From assembly GCA_017481925.1 (NCBI GenBank), contig JAFUOK010000069.1:1-52790 (forward strand): a stretch of 52,790 nt of DNA, in the 5' to 3' direction. Position numbers and translations under genes: made by a program. Below the pieces are notes generated by a model, which was not told the DNA's origin, made no database searches, and saw nothing but the letters and a program-made list of their open reading frames with translations. Positions 26,225 through 34,768 of this stretch are shown in pieces; within the stretch, counting starts at the first letter, position 1; each line of letters opens with the position of its first letter. The DNA comes from Alistipes sp. (GTDB lineage: Bacteria; Bacteroidota; Bacteroidia; Bacteroidales; Rikenellaceae).

Positions 26225-26268
26225 TTTAAGACCTCGAATGGTTTTGTGTAATAATTAAACGAAATAAA

Positions 26269-27681
26269 ATGCTTGAATTCTTCTCACCCCCTGCCGCCAA
26301 GCCTCGTTTGGCAGCCGATAAGATTGACGGCGAGTACCGCCGTATGCGATTAAAAGTATTTTTGGGAGCATTCTTTGGTTATGCGGCCTACTACCTGGTT
26401 CGCAAAAACCTCTCGCTCGCCGCACCCGGTATGATGGAGGATGGCCTGCTCGATAAGGAGACCGCCGGTTTCGCTATGGCGGGTATCCCTATCGCTTACG
26501 CCTTCAGTAAATTCCTGATGGGTAGCCTTTCGGATCACTCCGATGCCCGCAAGTTCCTTGTCGTGGGACTTATCATCGCCTCGTCCGTAATGGCTGCCGT
26601 AGGATTGATACCTTACTCTGCATCTATCGCCGTCAATGGTGGTATTCTCTTTGCCTTTATGCTGGCCGTGGGCTGGCTCTCGGGTATGGGATGGCCTCCG
26701 TGCGGACGTATCATGGCGCATTGGTTCTCGCAGAACGAGCGTAGTTTCAAGATGTCGATATGGAACTGCTCGCACAATGTGGGTGGCGGCTCACTCGGTC
26801 TGCTTGTTTCGGCTGGCGTGGTGGTCTTCGCTTCGATGGGTATTGCGGAGAGCTGGCGCGCAGCATTTATCTTCCCCTCGGTGGTGGCTATCCTCTTTGC
26901 AGCGTTCTGTTGGTGGACACTGCGTGATACGCCCGAGTCGTGCGGTCTGCCCCCTATTGAGGAGTATCGTAACGACTATACCAGCCGCAAGGCTGCCGCA
27001 GGCGAGGAGACAACCATCCCGTTCCGTCGTCTGTTCGTAGATTACGTCTTTAAGAATCATCTGCTGTGGATGATCGCCATAGCCAACGTATTCGTCTATT
27101 TCATCCGCTATGGTATCAGCGACTGGTCGCCCACCTATTTGCAGGATATGCAGATTATGTCGGCCTCGGAGAGCCGCGTGGCATTCTCGCTCTTTGAGTA
27201 TGCGGGTATCCCCGGCACGATCATCTGCGGATGGCTCTCGTCTCGTTTCTTCCAGGGTCGTTGCGCTCCCGTCAATGTAATCTATATGTTGATGGTGCTC
27301 GTGGGCGTACTGTGCTATTGGCAGGCTGATGCCGTTGCATCGGTGTTTGGCGGCGAGGCGGCTCTGCCTATGGTTATTTACTTCTCGCTGGGACTTACGG
27401 GCTTTGCCGTTTATGGACCCATTGCACTTATCGGTATTCAGGCCCTGAGTTTCGTGCCGAAGAATGCCGCAGGTACCGCCGCAGGCTTTGTGGGTCTGTT
27501 TGGTTATCTGCTGGGCGATGCGTTACTCTCGAAAATTATCGTGGGACAGGTTGCAGGTTCCGACCTGGGTTGGGGCGTGACGTTCTGGATGTTCACCGCC
27601 GCCTGCGTTATAGCAACCGTGATATGTGCCGTCACGTGGCGCAAGGAGTTGCACGTTATGCGTGAGCGATTGCAGCAGTAA
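26269..27681 (+). CDS. glpT: Glycerol-3-phosphate / sugar-phosphate transporter (OPA family MFS)
   Basis: A 470-residue inner-membrane antiporter of the organophosphate:phosphate antiporter family with twelve hydrophobic segments. Signatures are YRRMRLKVFLGAFFGYAAYYLVRKNLSLAAP at the start, IAYAFSKFLMGSLSDHSDARKF, and AVGWLSGMGWPPCGRIMAHWF in the first half. It imports organic phosphates in exchange for Pi. The neighbouring GlpR-like regulator favours glycerol 3-phosphate over hexose phosphate, but UhpT-like specificity is not excluded. No glpK or glpD lies adjacent. It has its own promoter and terminator. Confidence 0.9.
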   Translation: MLEFFSPPAAKPRLAADKIDGEYRRMRLKVFLGAFFGYAAYYLVRKNLSLAAPGMMEDGLLDKETAGFAMAGIPIAYAFSKFLMGSLSDHSDARKFLVVGLIIASSVMAAVGLIPYSASIAVNGGILFAFMLAVGWLSGMGWPPCGRIMAHWFSQNERSFKMSIWNCSHNVGGGSLGLLVSAGVVVFASMGIAESWRAAFIFPSVVAILFAAFCWWTLRDTPESCGLPPIEEYRNDYTSRKAAAGEETTIPFRRLFVDYVFKNHLLWMIAIANVFVYFIRYGISDWSPTYLQDMQIMSASESRVAFSLFEYAGIPGTIICGWLSSRFFQGRCAPVNVIYMLMVLVGVLCYWQADAVASVFGGEAALPMVIYFSLGLTGFAVYGPIALIGIQALSFVPKNAAGTAAGFVGLFGYLLGDALLSKIIVGQVAGSDLGWGVTFWMFTAACVIATVICAVTWRKELHVMRERLQQ

Positions 27682-27700
27682 TAGACCTTCGAATGGATCT

Positions 27701-27741
27701 ATGCCACAATAGGACAAAATGTCTTGTTGTGGCATTTTTTT
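27701..27741 (+). terminator. Terminator of glpT
   Basis: ATGCCACAA (27701-27709) pairs with TTGTGGCAT (27727-27735), with an inner GACA / TGTC stem and a T-run. Confidence 0.9.
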
Positions 27742-27794
27742 CTGCCAATATCTGCCAATTTGTGTTTTGAATGTCCGATTTGGGTCGTTGGCAA
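27741..27794 (+). promoter_or_regulatory. Tandem TCTGCCAAT repeats upstream of clpB
   Basis: TCTGCCAATA (27741-27750) is followed at once by TCTGCCAATT (27751-27760), and an inverted TTGGCA lies at 27789-27794. No clear TAnnTTTG box lies in the 110 bases before clpB. These could be binding sites for a heat-shock regulator or part of an alternative-sigma promoter; this is an inference. Confidence 0.4.
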
Positions 27795-27851
27795 AGGATT
27801 TGCGAGTGAATGAAGTGAATAGAGTGTGAAAACAAATTAAAACAAAACAAT

Positions 27852-30455
27852 ATGAACATCAATTCACTTACAATCAAGGCGCAGGAGGCTCTGCAGACAT
27901 CCGTGTCTCTTGCGCGTGAGGCGGGTCAGCAGGCCGTGGAGCCGCAGCACCTGCTCTTTACTCTTGTGCGCGAGGATGACTCGCTTGCAGCGTTCCTGCT
28001 CGGACGCGTGGGTGTAAATGTGGCAATGCTCCGCGAGGAGGTACGCCGTGCCGTTGAGTCGTTGCCGAAGGTTTCGGGTGGCAATGGCGAGCAGTACTTC
28101 TCTACCGACACATCGAAAGTGATTCAGCGTGCCGTCGATTTTACACGCACCTTTAACGATAAGTATGCCTCGGTGGAGCACCTTCTGTTGGGTCTTGTGG
28201 CCGAGCGAGGTGTGGCTGCCGATATGCTTAAGCGTGCAGGCGCCTCGGAGAAGGAGTTGGTCGTAGCCATCCGCGAGTTCCGCAAGGGTGCTACGGTTGA
28301 TTCGCAGACCTCGCAGCAGGAGTTCAATGCGCTGGGCAAGTATGCCATCAACCTCAATGAGATGGCTCGTAGCGGCAAGCTCGACCCCGTTATTGGCCGT
28401 GACGAGGAGATACGTCGTGTGCTACAGATTCTCTCGCGCCGTACTAAAAATAACCCCATCCTCGTAGGCGAGGCGGGCGTAGGTAAGACCGCTATTGCCG
28501 AGGGTATTGCTCACCGAGTGGTGAATGGCGATGTACCCGAAAATCTTAAGTCGAAGCAGATCTTCTCGCTCGATATGGGTGCGTTGGTGGCGGGTGCGAA
28601 GTATCAGGGTGAGTTCGAGGAGCGTTTGAAGGGTGTTGTGCAGGAAGTCATTGCCAGCGATGGCGAGATACTGCTCTTCATTGACGAGATACATACTCTG
28701 GTTGGCGCAGGTAAGTCGAGCGGTGCGATGGATGCCGCCAATATTCTTAAACCTGCCCTTGCCCGTGGCGAGTTGCGTACCATAGGTGCTACGACGCTCG
28801 ACGAGTTCCAGAAATATTTTGAGCAGGATAAGGCCCTGGAGCGCCGTTTCCAGAAGGTTATGGTTGATGAGCCTACCACCGAGGATGCCATCTCCATCCT
28901 GCGAGGCTTGAAGGAGCGTTACGAGAGCCACCATAAGGTGCGTATCAAGGACGAGGCTATTATCTCGGCCGTGGAGCTCTCGCATCGCTATATCACGTCA
29001 CGCTTTTTGCCCGATAAGGCTATTGACCTGGTGGATGAGGCGGCATCACGTCTGCGTCTGGAGATGAACTCCGTGCCCGAGGATATTGATACGCTCGACC
29101 GTCGCATACGTCAGTTGGAGATTGAGCGCGAGGCTATCCGCCGCGAGAACGATAAGGAGCGTGTGGAGACGCTCACACGCGAGATTGAGGAACTCAAATC
29201 CAAGGAGGCTGCTCTGCGTGCCAAGTGGCAGGGTGAACGCGATCTGTTGCAGAAGATACAGCAGAACAAGGAGGCGATCGAACACCTCAAAATCGAGGCA
29301 CAGCAGGCCGAGCGCGCAGGCGACTATGGTCGTGTGGCGGAGATCCGCTACGGTAAGATTACGGAGGCCGAGCGTCAGATTGAGGCCCTGCAGGAGCAGT
29401 TGCGCCTGACGACCTCTGCGGGCGATGCGATGATACGCGAGGAGGTCACGTCGCAGGATATAGCCGAGGTTGTGGCTCGCTGGACAGGTATTCCCGTGCA
29501 GCGTATGCTCTCTTCGGAGCGTGAGAAGTTGCTCCATATGGAGGCGGAGTTGCATCGTCGTGTAGTGGGACAGCAGCAGGCCATTGAGGTTATCTCGGAT
29601 GCTGTGCGCCGCTCGCGTGCGGGACTGAACGACTCACGCAAGCCTATCGGCTCGTTTATCTTCCTCGGAACGACGGGTGTCGGTAAGACCGAGTTGGCGA
29701 AGGCGCTGGCCGAGTTCCTCTTCAACGATGAGCAGATGATGACCCGTATCGATATGAGCGAGTATCAGGAGCGTCACAGCGTATCACGTCTGGTGGGAGC
29801 TCCTCCGGGATATGTGGGCTACGATGAGGGCGGACAACTCACCGAGGCAGTGCGCCGTAAGCCCTACTCTGTTGTGCTGCTCGACGAGATCGAGAAGGCG
29901 CATCCCGATGTCTTCAACATTCTGTTGCAGGTGCTGGATGATGGTCGCCTGACCGATAATAAGGGCCGTACGGTCGATTTCCGCAATACGATAATCATTA
30001 TGACCTCGAATATGGGTTCTCACATCATCCAGGAGAACTTCTCGGCAGCCCTCGACAAGGGTCAGGTCTCGGAGGATGTGGTGGAGCGCACACGTCGCGA
30101 TGTGGTGGAGTTGCTCAAGATGCAACTCAAGCCCGAGTTCCTGAACCGTATCGACGAGATTGTGATGTTTGAGCCGCTGACGCGCGCCGACATCGAGCGC
30201 ATTGTCGATATTCAGATGGGTATAATCAGCCGTATGTTGCAGCATAACGGTATCACGCTCGAATACACCGCCGCCGCACGTGAGGCGATAGCGCAGATGG
30301 GTTACGATCCGTTGTATGGCGCACGTCCCGTGAAGCGAACCATCCAGCGCGAGGTGGTCAACGACCTATCGAAGCGTATCCTTGCCGGAGAGGTGGATCG
30401 CGACCGAGCGATTACGATTGATGCCCACGATGGCAAATTGACCTTTTCTAACTAA
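27852..30455 (+). CDS. clpB: ATP-dependent disaggregase ClpB
   Basis: An 867-residue cytosolic AAA+ chaperone that pulls proteins out of aggregates together with DnaK. The N-terminal Clp repeat domain spans residues 1-145. NBD1 has Walker A GEAGVGKT (Lys212) and [10 protein letters not shown]. The coiled-coil middle domain, about residues 410-525, holds long Glu/Lys/Arg-rich helices and distinguishes ClpB from ClpA/ClpC. NBD2 has Walker A GTTGVGKT (Lys612) and [13 protein letters not shown]. There is no ClpP-binding IGF loop in the expected position. The length is standard. It is monocistronic, with a terminator at 30479. Confidence 0.97.
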   Translation: MNINSLTIKAQEALQTSVSLAREAGQQAVEPQHLLFTLVREDDSLAAFLLGRVGVNVAMLREEVRRAVESLPKVSGGNGEQYFSTDTSKVIQRAVDFTRTFNDKYASVEHLLLGLVAERGVAADMLKRAGASEKELVVAIREFRKGATVDSQTSQQEFNALGKYAINLNEMARSGKLDPVIGRDEEIRRVLQILSRRTKNNPILVGEAGVGKTAIAEGIAHRVVNGDVPENLKSKQIFSLDMGALVAGAKYQGEFEERLKGVVQEVIASDGEILLFIDEIHTLVGAGKSSGAMDAANILKPALARGELRTIGATTLDEFQKYFEQDKALERRFQKVMVDEPTTEDAISILRGLKERYESHHKVRIKDEAIISAVELSHRYITSRFLPDKAIDLVDEAASRLRLEMNSVPEDIDTLDRRIRQLEIEREAIRRENDKERVETLTREIEELKSKEAALRAKWQGERDLLQKIQQNKEAIEHLKIEAQQAERAGDYGRVAEIRYGKITEAERQIEALQEQLRLTTSAGDAMIREEVTSQDIAEVVARWTGIPVQRMLSSEREKLLHMEAELHRRVVGQQQAIEVISDAVRRSRAGLNDSRKPIGSFIFLGTTGVGKTELAKALAEFLFNDEQMMTRIDMSEYQERHSVSRLVGAPPGYVGYDEGGQLTEAVRRKPYSVVLLDEIEKAHPDVFNILLQVLDDGRLTDNKGRTVDFRNTIIIMTSNMGSHIIQENFSAALDKGQVSEDVVERTRRDVVELLKMQLKPEFLNRIDEIVMFEPLTRADIERIVDIQMGIISRMLQHNGITLEYTAAAREAIAQMGYDPLYGARPVKRTIQREVVNDLSKRILAGEVDRDRAITIDAHDGKLTFSN

Positions 30456-30478
30456 ACATAAGATTTCCTTTTTCATGC

Positions 30479-30507
30479 GGGGTGGTAGATTTTACCACCC
30501 CTTTTTG
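30479..30507 (+). terminator. Terminator of clpB
   Basis: GGGGTGGTA pairs perfectly with TACCACCCC around GATTT, followed by five Ts. Confidence 0.92.
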
Positions 30508-30536
30508 TTGTTTTTGCTACGAAAATAGTATATTTG
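30504..30536 (+). promoter_or_regulatory. Promoter of the DUF4954 gene
   Basis: TATATTTG (30529-30536) is a perfect -7 box, with TTTG at 30504-30507 and a 21-base spacer. The -33 element overlaps the T-run of the clpB terminator. Confidence 0.7.
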
Positions 30537-30560
30537 CCCTATCAAAATATATAATTGCAG

Positions 30561-32552
30561 ATGAGTTACAGACATCTTACCTATGCCGAGATCTCGGCTC
30601 TTGAGGCGCAGGCCTGCACGGCCGAGGAGTGGAGCCGTGTGATGGTTACCGAGCGTTTTTCTACCAATAACGTCCACAATGTCCGTTTTTCGGGCGATGT
30701 GCGTCTGGGTGTTTTCGATCGTGAGTTTACCTTAGACGGTGGCCTTAAACGTGTGGCTGGAGTGCGTCACGCCACGTTGCATAATGTGGTGGTGGGCGAC
30801 AATTGCTCGATAGATAACGTGCATAATTACATTGCCAACTACACCATCGGTCACGATACGCTTATCGAAAATGTCGATCTCATTCTGGTCGATTCTCACT
30901 CCTCATTCGGCAATGGCGTAGCGGTAAATGTGCTCAACGAGACGGGTGGCCGCGAGGTCTATATCAGCGATAAACTCTCGGCCCATACAGCCTACATTAT
31001 GGCTATGTATCGCCACCGTCCTGCACTGACCGAGCGGCTACGTCAGATGGCCGACCACTACACCTCGAAGCACTCCTCGTCGATGGGTAGCATAGGCTCT
31101 TTTGTGAAGATCACCAACTCGGGTTCGCTGCGCAACGTCCGCATCGGTGACTACTGCACCGTGGCGGGCACCTCACGTCTTACCAATGGTTCGATAAACA
31201 GTAATCTGCAGGCTCCCGTGCACATAGGTCACGGCGTGGTGTGCGACGATTTTATCATCTCGAGCGGTACGCGTGTGGATGAGGGCGCTATGCTATCGCG
31301 TTGTTTTGTGGGTCAGGCGTGCAAGATTGGTCACAACTACTCGGCTTCGGATTCGTTGTTCTTCAGCAACTGCCAAGGTGAGAATGGCGAGGCGTGTGCC
31401 ATCTTTGCCGGGCCGTTCACCGTTACGCACCATAAATCGACGCTACTCATTGCCGGCATGTTCTCGTTTATGAATGCCGGTTCGGGCTCTAACCAGAGTA
31501 ACCATATGTATAAGCTCGGCCCCATACATCAGGGTATGCTGGAGCGTGGCGCCAAGACCACCTCTAACTCCTATATTCTGTGGCCAGCCCGTGTGGGCGC
31601 CTTCTCGCTGGTTATGGGTCGCCACGTCAATAACTCGGACACTACGAACCTGCCGTTCTCATACCTTATCGAGCAGAATAATACGACGTATCTTGTGCCG
31701 GGAGTAAATCTGCGTTCGGTGGGTACGATTCGCGATGTGCAGAAGTGGCCCAAGCGTGACAAGCGTACCGATCCTAACCGTCTTGACTACATCAACTACA
31801 ACCACCTCAGCCCCTACACCGTGCAGAAGATGATGAAGGGTCTGAAGACGTTGCAGAATCTGCGTTACGCCAGCGGCGAACTATCGGACCTGTATTCATT
31901 CCATAGTGCCAAGATCAAGAATTCGGCGCTGGTGAAGGGTATAAAGTTCTATGAGACGGCATTACATAAGTTCCTCGGTAATTCAATTATCAAACGCTTG
32001 GAAATTACGGAGTTCCGCAGTAATGAGGAGATTCGTGAGCGCCTGCGTCCCGATACGCCCATCGGCAGTGGCGAGTGGGTTGATCTCTCGGGTCTGATTG
32101 CTCCCAAGAGCGAGGTTATTCGTGTGATTGAGGGTATCGAGTCGGGAAAGATAAACATGCTTAAGGAGGTAAACGAAGAGTGGCGCACGATGCACGAGAA
32201 CTACTACACCTACGAGTGGACGTGGGTCTACGATCATTTGGAGGAGTTCTATGGTGTGAACCCCGCGGAGATGACCGCCGATGATGTTATCCGAATCGTC
32301 GAGCAGTGGCGCGAAGCGGTGGTAGGGCTCGACCGTATGATATATGATGATGCCCGCAAGGAGTTCTCGCTGGCCTCACGTACGGGCTTTGGTGTGGATG
32401 GCTCGCGCACGGAGAAGGATATGGACTTCGAGCAGGTGCGCGGCGACTTCGAGAGCAATCCCTTTGTGCAGGCAACGCTCGACCATATTGAGGCGAAGAG
32501 TGCATTGGGTGAGGAGATTATAGCCCGCATGCAACGCGTTCCTCGGTTGTAA
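30561..32552 (+). CDS. DUF4954 family left-handed beta-helix protein
   Basis: A 663-residue cytosolic protein matching the DUF4954 family of Bacteroidota. Residues 70-350 contain hexapeptide-like left-handed beta-helix repeats (VVVGDNCSIDNVHNYIANYTIGHDTLIENV, VRIGDYCTVAGTSRLTNGSINS, VHIGHGVVCDDFIISSGTRVDEGAMLSRCFVGQACKIGHN), the fold of acyl- and nucleotidyl-transferases. A His-rich loop (FAGPFTVTHHKSTLL) could hold an active site. The last 200 residues are alpha-helical and charged. No nucleotide-sugar-binding Rossmann domain is present. The enzymatic role is unknown. The ATG at 30561 is preferred over a TTG six bases earlier. Repeat copy C begins at its stop codon. Confidence 0.82.
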   Translation: MSYRHLTYAEISALEAQACTAEEWSRVMVTERFSTNNVHNVRFSGDVRLGVFDREFTLDGGLKRVAGVRHATLHNVVVGDNCSIDNVHNYIANYTIGHDTLIENVDLILVDSHSSFGNGVAVNVLNETGGREVYISDKLSAHTAYIMAMYRHRPALTERLRQMADHYTSKHSSSMGSIGSFVKITNSGSLRNVRIGDYCTVAGTSRLTNGSINSNLQAPVHIGHGVVCDDFIISSGTRVDEGAMLSRCFVGQACKIGHNYSASDSLFFSNCQGENGEACAIFAGPFTVTHHKSTLLIAGMFSFMNAGSGSNQSNHMYKLGPIHQGMLERGAKTTSNSYILWPARVGAFSLVMGRHVNNSDTTNLPFSYLIEQNNTTYLVPGVNLRSVGTIRDVQKWPKRDKRTDPNRLDYINYNHLSPYTVQKMMKGLKTLQNLRYASGELSDLYSFHSAKIKNSALVKGIKFYETALHKFLGNSIIKRLEITEFRSNEEIRERLRPDTPIGSGEWVDLSGLIAPKSEVIRVIEGIESGKINMLKEVNEEWRTMHENYYTYEWTWVYDHLEEFYGVNPAEMTADDVIRIVEQWREAVVGLDRMIYDDARKEFSLASRTGFGVDGSRTEKDMDFEQVRGDFESNPFVQATLDHIEAKSALGEEIIARMQRVPRL

Positions 32553-32667
32553 ATTGTCTAAAAAGGTGATTTCGGTGTTACGCTCGCCCTCAAAATGCTC
32601 ATTTACGCCGAGTAAACTCTGCTTTTTCGGGCTTCGCAGGCCTTGAAATCCCTCTTTTTATACAATT
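32552..32667 (+). repeat. 3'-UTR inverted-repeat element, copy C
   Basis: An element of 116 bp starting at the last base of the DUF4954 stop codon. The left arm AATTGTCTAAAAAGG matches the complement of the right arm, AATTGTATAAAAAGAGG, with the same bulged base as copy A. It shares the core CTCATTTACGCCGAGTAAAC and the GCCC / GGGC stem. A terminator follows 14 bases later. Confidence 0.8.
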
Positions 32668-32681
32668 CCAATAAACTATGA

Positions 32682-32708
32682 AAAAGCCCGCTTATTAGGC
32701 GGGCTTTT
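32682..32708. terminator. Bidirectional terminator (DUF4954 / GDPD)
   Basis: AAAAGCCCGC (32682-32691) pairs perfectly with GCGGGCTTTT (32699-32708) around a seven-base loop. It lies between convergent genes. Confidence 0.93.
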
Positions 32709-32710
32709 CT

Positions 32711-33535
32711 TTATCTAATATCTTTTGCTCCCTTGATCCAGGGCATCTTCTCGCTGATGAACTGCAACACTTTTACGGGATAATCCGTACAAGCAATATC
32801 AGCGCCTAAGGCCAAAGCCAGCTGAAAATCCTCTATCGAGCCGCCGGGCCACAGGTTTACGATCAACCCCTCCTTATGAGCCTGAGTCATTGCCGCACGC
32901 GATGTGCCCTCTACGCCGCAGGCTACACGCTTAAGTCCAAGGCTCTTCGTTGTGGCGATAGTCTGCTCGTTCATCGGATTGCCCGTGATGAGCATACACT
33001 CTGCATCGGGATGACGCTCCTTCATCGTGCGCAGGGCACGGTGGTCAAATGATGAGAAGATGTAGAGCGCCGTTGCGGGACGCTTGCTCATAACCGTTTG
33101 ATACACCTTGTCGCAGTAGCCCTTTAGCTGCTCCTCGGTGTAGTTGTCGGTCTTCATCTCCCACTCGATGTAGAGAATCTCCGTAGTAGAGAAGTAATCT
33201 GCCAGCACGTCAAGGAACAGGATGGGATTGCCCTTCAGTGTGCGTACCTTCTCAATATCCTTGCGCTTTGATTTCTCGACGTCCATATCCACGCCCGTCA
33301 TACGCTTGAGCGATGAGTCGTGGAGCACTACCAGTTCGCCATCAGCCGTCAGGCGAATATCCGTTTCGTAGGCACGTACACCTCCAGCATAAGAGCCTTT
33401 GAAGGCTGCGAGCGTGTTCTCCTCAAACTCATAGCGACCGCCACGGTGGCCGATAACCTGTATGTCGCGCGTCTGCTGTGCCAGGGCGGTTGCGGCCAGC
33501 ATCACGCCACAGAGCAGTGTGAAAATCTTCTTCAT
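32711..33535 (-). CDS. Secreted glycerophosphodiester phosphodiesterase
   Basis: A 274-residue exported enzyme of the GDPD family that splits glycerophosphodiesters into an alcohol and glycerol 3-phosphate. The signal peptide is MKKIFTLLCGVMLAATALAQ. The catalytic motif IGHRGGRYEFEENTLAAF holds the His-Arg pair and a metal-binding Glu. ETDIRLTADGELVVLHDSSLKRMTG supplies the next metal ligands and the second catalytic His. The C terminus NLWPGGSIEDFQLALALGADIACTDYP is standard. Its product could feed GlpT. It lies downstream of frr, but a terminator at 33556-33585 separates them. Confidence 0.93.
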   Translation of the reverse strand: MKKIFTLLCGVMLAATALAQQTRDIQVIGHRGGRYEFEENTLAAFKGSYAGGVRAYETDIRLTADGELVVLHDSSLKRMTGVDMDVEKSKRKDIEKVRTLKGNPILFLDVLADYFSTTEILYIEWEMKTDNYTEEQLKGYCDKVYQTVMSKRPATALYIFSSFDHRALRTMKERHPDAECMLITGNPMNEQTIATTKSLGLKRVACGVEGTSRAAMTQAHKEGLIVNLWPGGSIEDFQLALALGADIACTDYPVKVLQFISEKMPWIKGAKDIR

Positions 33536-33555
33536 TGTTGTTCGGTTTTTGTTAA

Positions 33556-33585
33556 AAAGGCTGCCGAAATTGGGTGGCAGCCTTT
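33556..33585 (-). terminator. Terminator of the pyrH-tlpA-frr operon
   Basis: AAAGGCTGCC pairs with GGCAGCCTTT around ten bases, with a T-run in the minus direction. Confidence 0.85.
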
Positions 33586-33605
33586 GTGTTTGGTTTTATT
33601 TGTGA

Positions 33606-34163
33606 TTATACGGTCATAATCTCCTTCTCCTTGGCCTCCATCAGGACATCCAACTGCTTTGAGAACTTCTCCAAGAGCTTCTGTGCCTGGGTCTCGCCAT
33701 CCTTTGCCTCATCCTCGGGCATACCCTCCTTCTGGGCCTTCTTGAATGCCTCCACAGCATCGCGGCGTGCATTACGCAGGCTGATGCGGGCATTCTCGCC
33801 AACGCCCTTCACCTGCTTAACCAATTCCTTACGACGCTCCTCAGTGAGAGGGGGAATCGTCAGACGAATGGTCTCGCCATTGTTCGAGGGGGTCAGGCCG
33901 ATGTTTGAATCGAGGATAGCCTTCTCGATGGGGCGGATCATATTCTTGTCCCATGTCTGGATCAAGATTGTGCGTGCGTCGGGTACGGTCACACTTGCTA
34001 CGCCCGATACGGGAGTCTGCGAGCCATAGTAATCGACAAATACGCTATTCAGTACGTTGGTTGAAGCCTTGCCTGCACGAATGTTGAGCAACTCATCGTC
34101 CAAGTGCTCTACCGTACGCTTCATGCGGTCGGTTGCTGCATTGATGATTGTTTTAGTATCCAT
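33606..34163 (-). CDS. frr: Ribosome recycling factor
   Basis: A 185-residue cytosolic factor that splits the post-termination ribosome with EF-G. The N-terminal helix carries DRMKRTVEHLDDELLNIRAGKASTNVLNSVFVDYYG. The core continues with RTILIQTWDKNMIRPIEKAILDSNIGLTPSNNGETIRLTIPPLTEERRKELVKQVK, which is highly typical. The length is normal. It is the last gene of the pyrH operon, 21 bases after the thioredoxin gene. Confidence 0.97.
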   Translation of the reverse strand: MDTKTIINAATDRMKRTVEHLDDELLNIRAGKASTNVLNSVFVDYYGSQTPVSGVASVTVPDARTILIQTWDKNMIRPIEKAILDSNIGLTPSNNGETIRLTIPPLTEERRKELVKQVKGVGENARISLRNARRDAVEAFKKAQKEGMPEDEAKDGETQAQKLLEKFSKQLDVLMEAKEKEIMTV

Positions 34164-34184
34164 AGTAGTTATTGTTATTAGTTT

Positions 34185-34736
34185 TTACTTCAGTGCCGCC
34201 TCGATAGCCTTGATCATAGCCTCGAACTCCGAAGCCTCGTAGCCTACCGATACGTAGATTATCTTACCATCCTTGCCTACGACAAAGTTGCGGGGGATGT
34301 AGTTGGCAGCATACTTCTTGTAGATCTCCTGCGTGGGATCCAGTCCCATCGGGAAGGTGTAGCCCTGCTTGTCGCGGAACTGATCTACGGTTGCCTTCTT
34401 CTCGCCGCGTGAGATGGGCAGGAAGACGAAATCCTGACCCTTGAAGTGGTCAATGATATCCTTCTGCACGCGCTTGAACTCCTCACGGCAGGGAGGGCAC
34501 CATGTAGCCCAGAAGTTGATAAGCACGATCTTGCCCTTGAGCGAAGAGAGTGTAACCTTCTGGCCATCGACCATCTCTACGGTAAAATCGGGAGCCTTCT
34601 GTCCGGGCTTTACAAGTGTTGTAGCCTCGATCTCGGCACGATCCTGTGCCATGATGCTCTCGGGAGCAGCGATTGCGATGAGGGCAATGGCTGCCAAAAT
34701 AATATATGCCTTGCGGCTGAAATTTTTAATATTCAT
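34185..34736 (-). CDS. TlpA-like exported thioredoxin-fold protein
   Basis: A 183-residue membrane-anchored or exported thiol-disulfide protein of the TlpA/ResA family. A hydrophobic N terminus (about residues 9-30, ending SIMAQ) acts as signal or anchor. The thioredoxin motif is FWATWCPPC (Cys80, Cys83), preceded by KAPDFTVEMVDGQKVTLSSLKGK and followed by the cis-Pro region NYIPRNFVVGKDGKI. Such proteins reduce periplasmic disulfides. The ATG at 34736 is chosen because an upstream ATG adds a stretch overlapping non-coding leader. It sits between pyrH and frr, normally adjacent genes. Confidence 0.92.
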   Translation of the reverse strand: MNIKNFSRKAYIILAAIALIAIAAPESIMAQDRAEIEATTLVKPGQKAPDFTVEMVDGQKVTLSSLKGKIVLINFWATWCPPCREEFKRVQKDIIDHFKGQDFVFLPISRGEKKATVDQFRDKQGYTFPMGLDPTQEIYKKYAANYIPRNFVVGKDGKIIYVSVGYEASEFEAMIKAIEAALK

Positions 34737-34768
34737 AGTCTTTATCTTATAGGTGTTTATAATAAAAA

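Noticed and set aside
26145-26268. A palindromic GlpR operator in the glpT/DeoR divergent region.
   Set aside because: I could not find a convincing inverted repeat there; only promoter-like boxes are visible.
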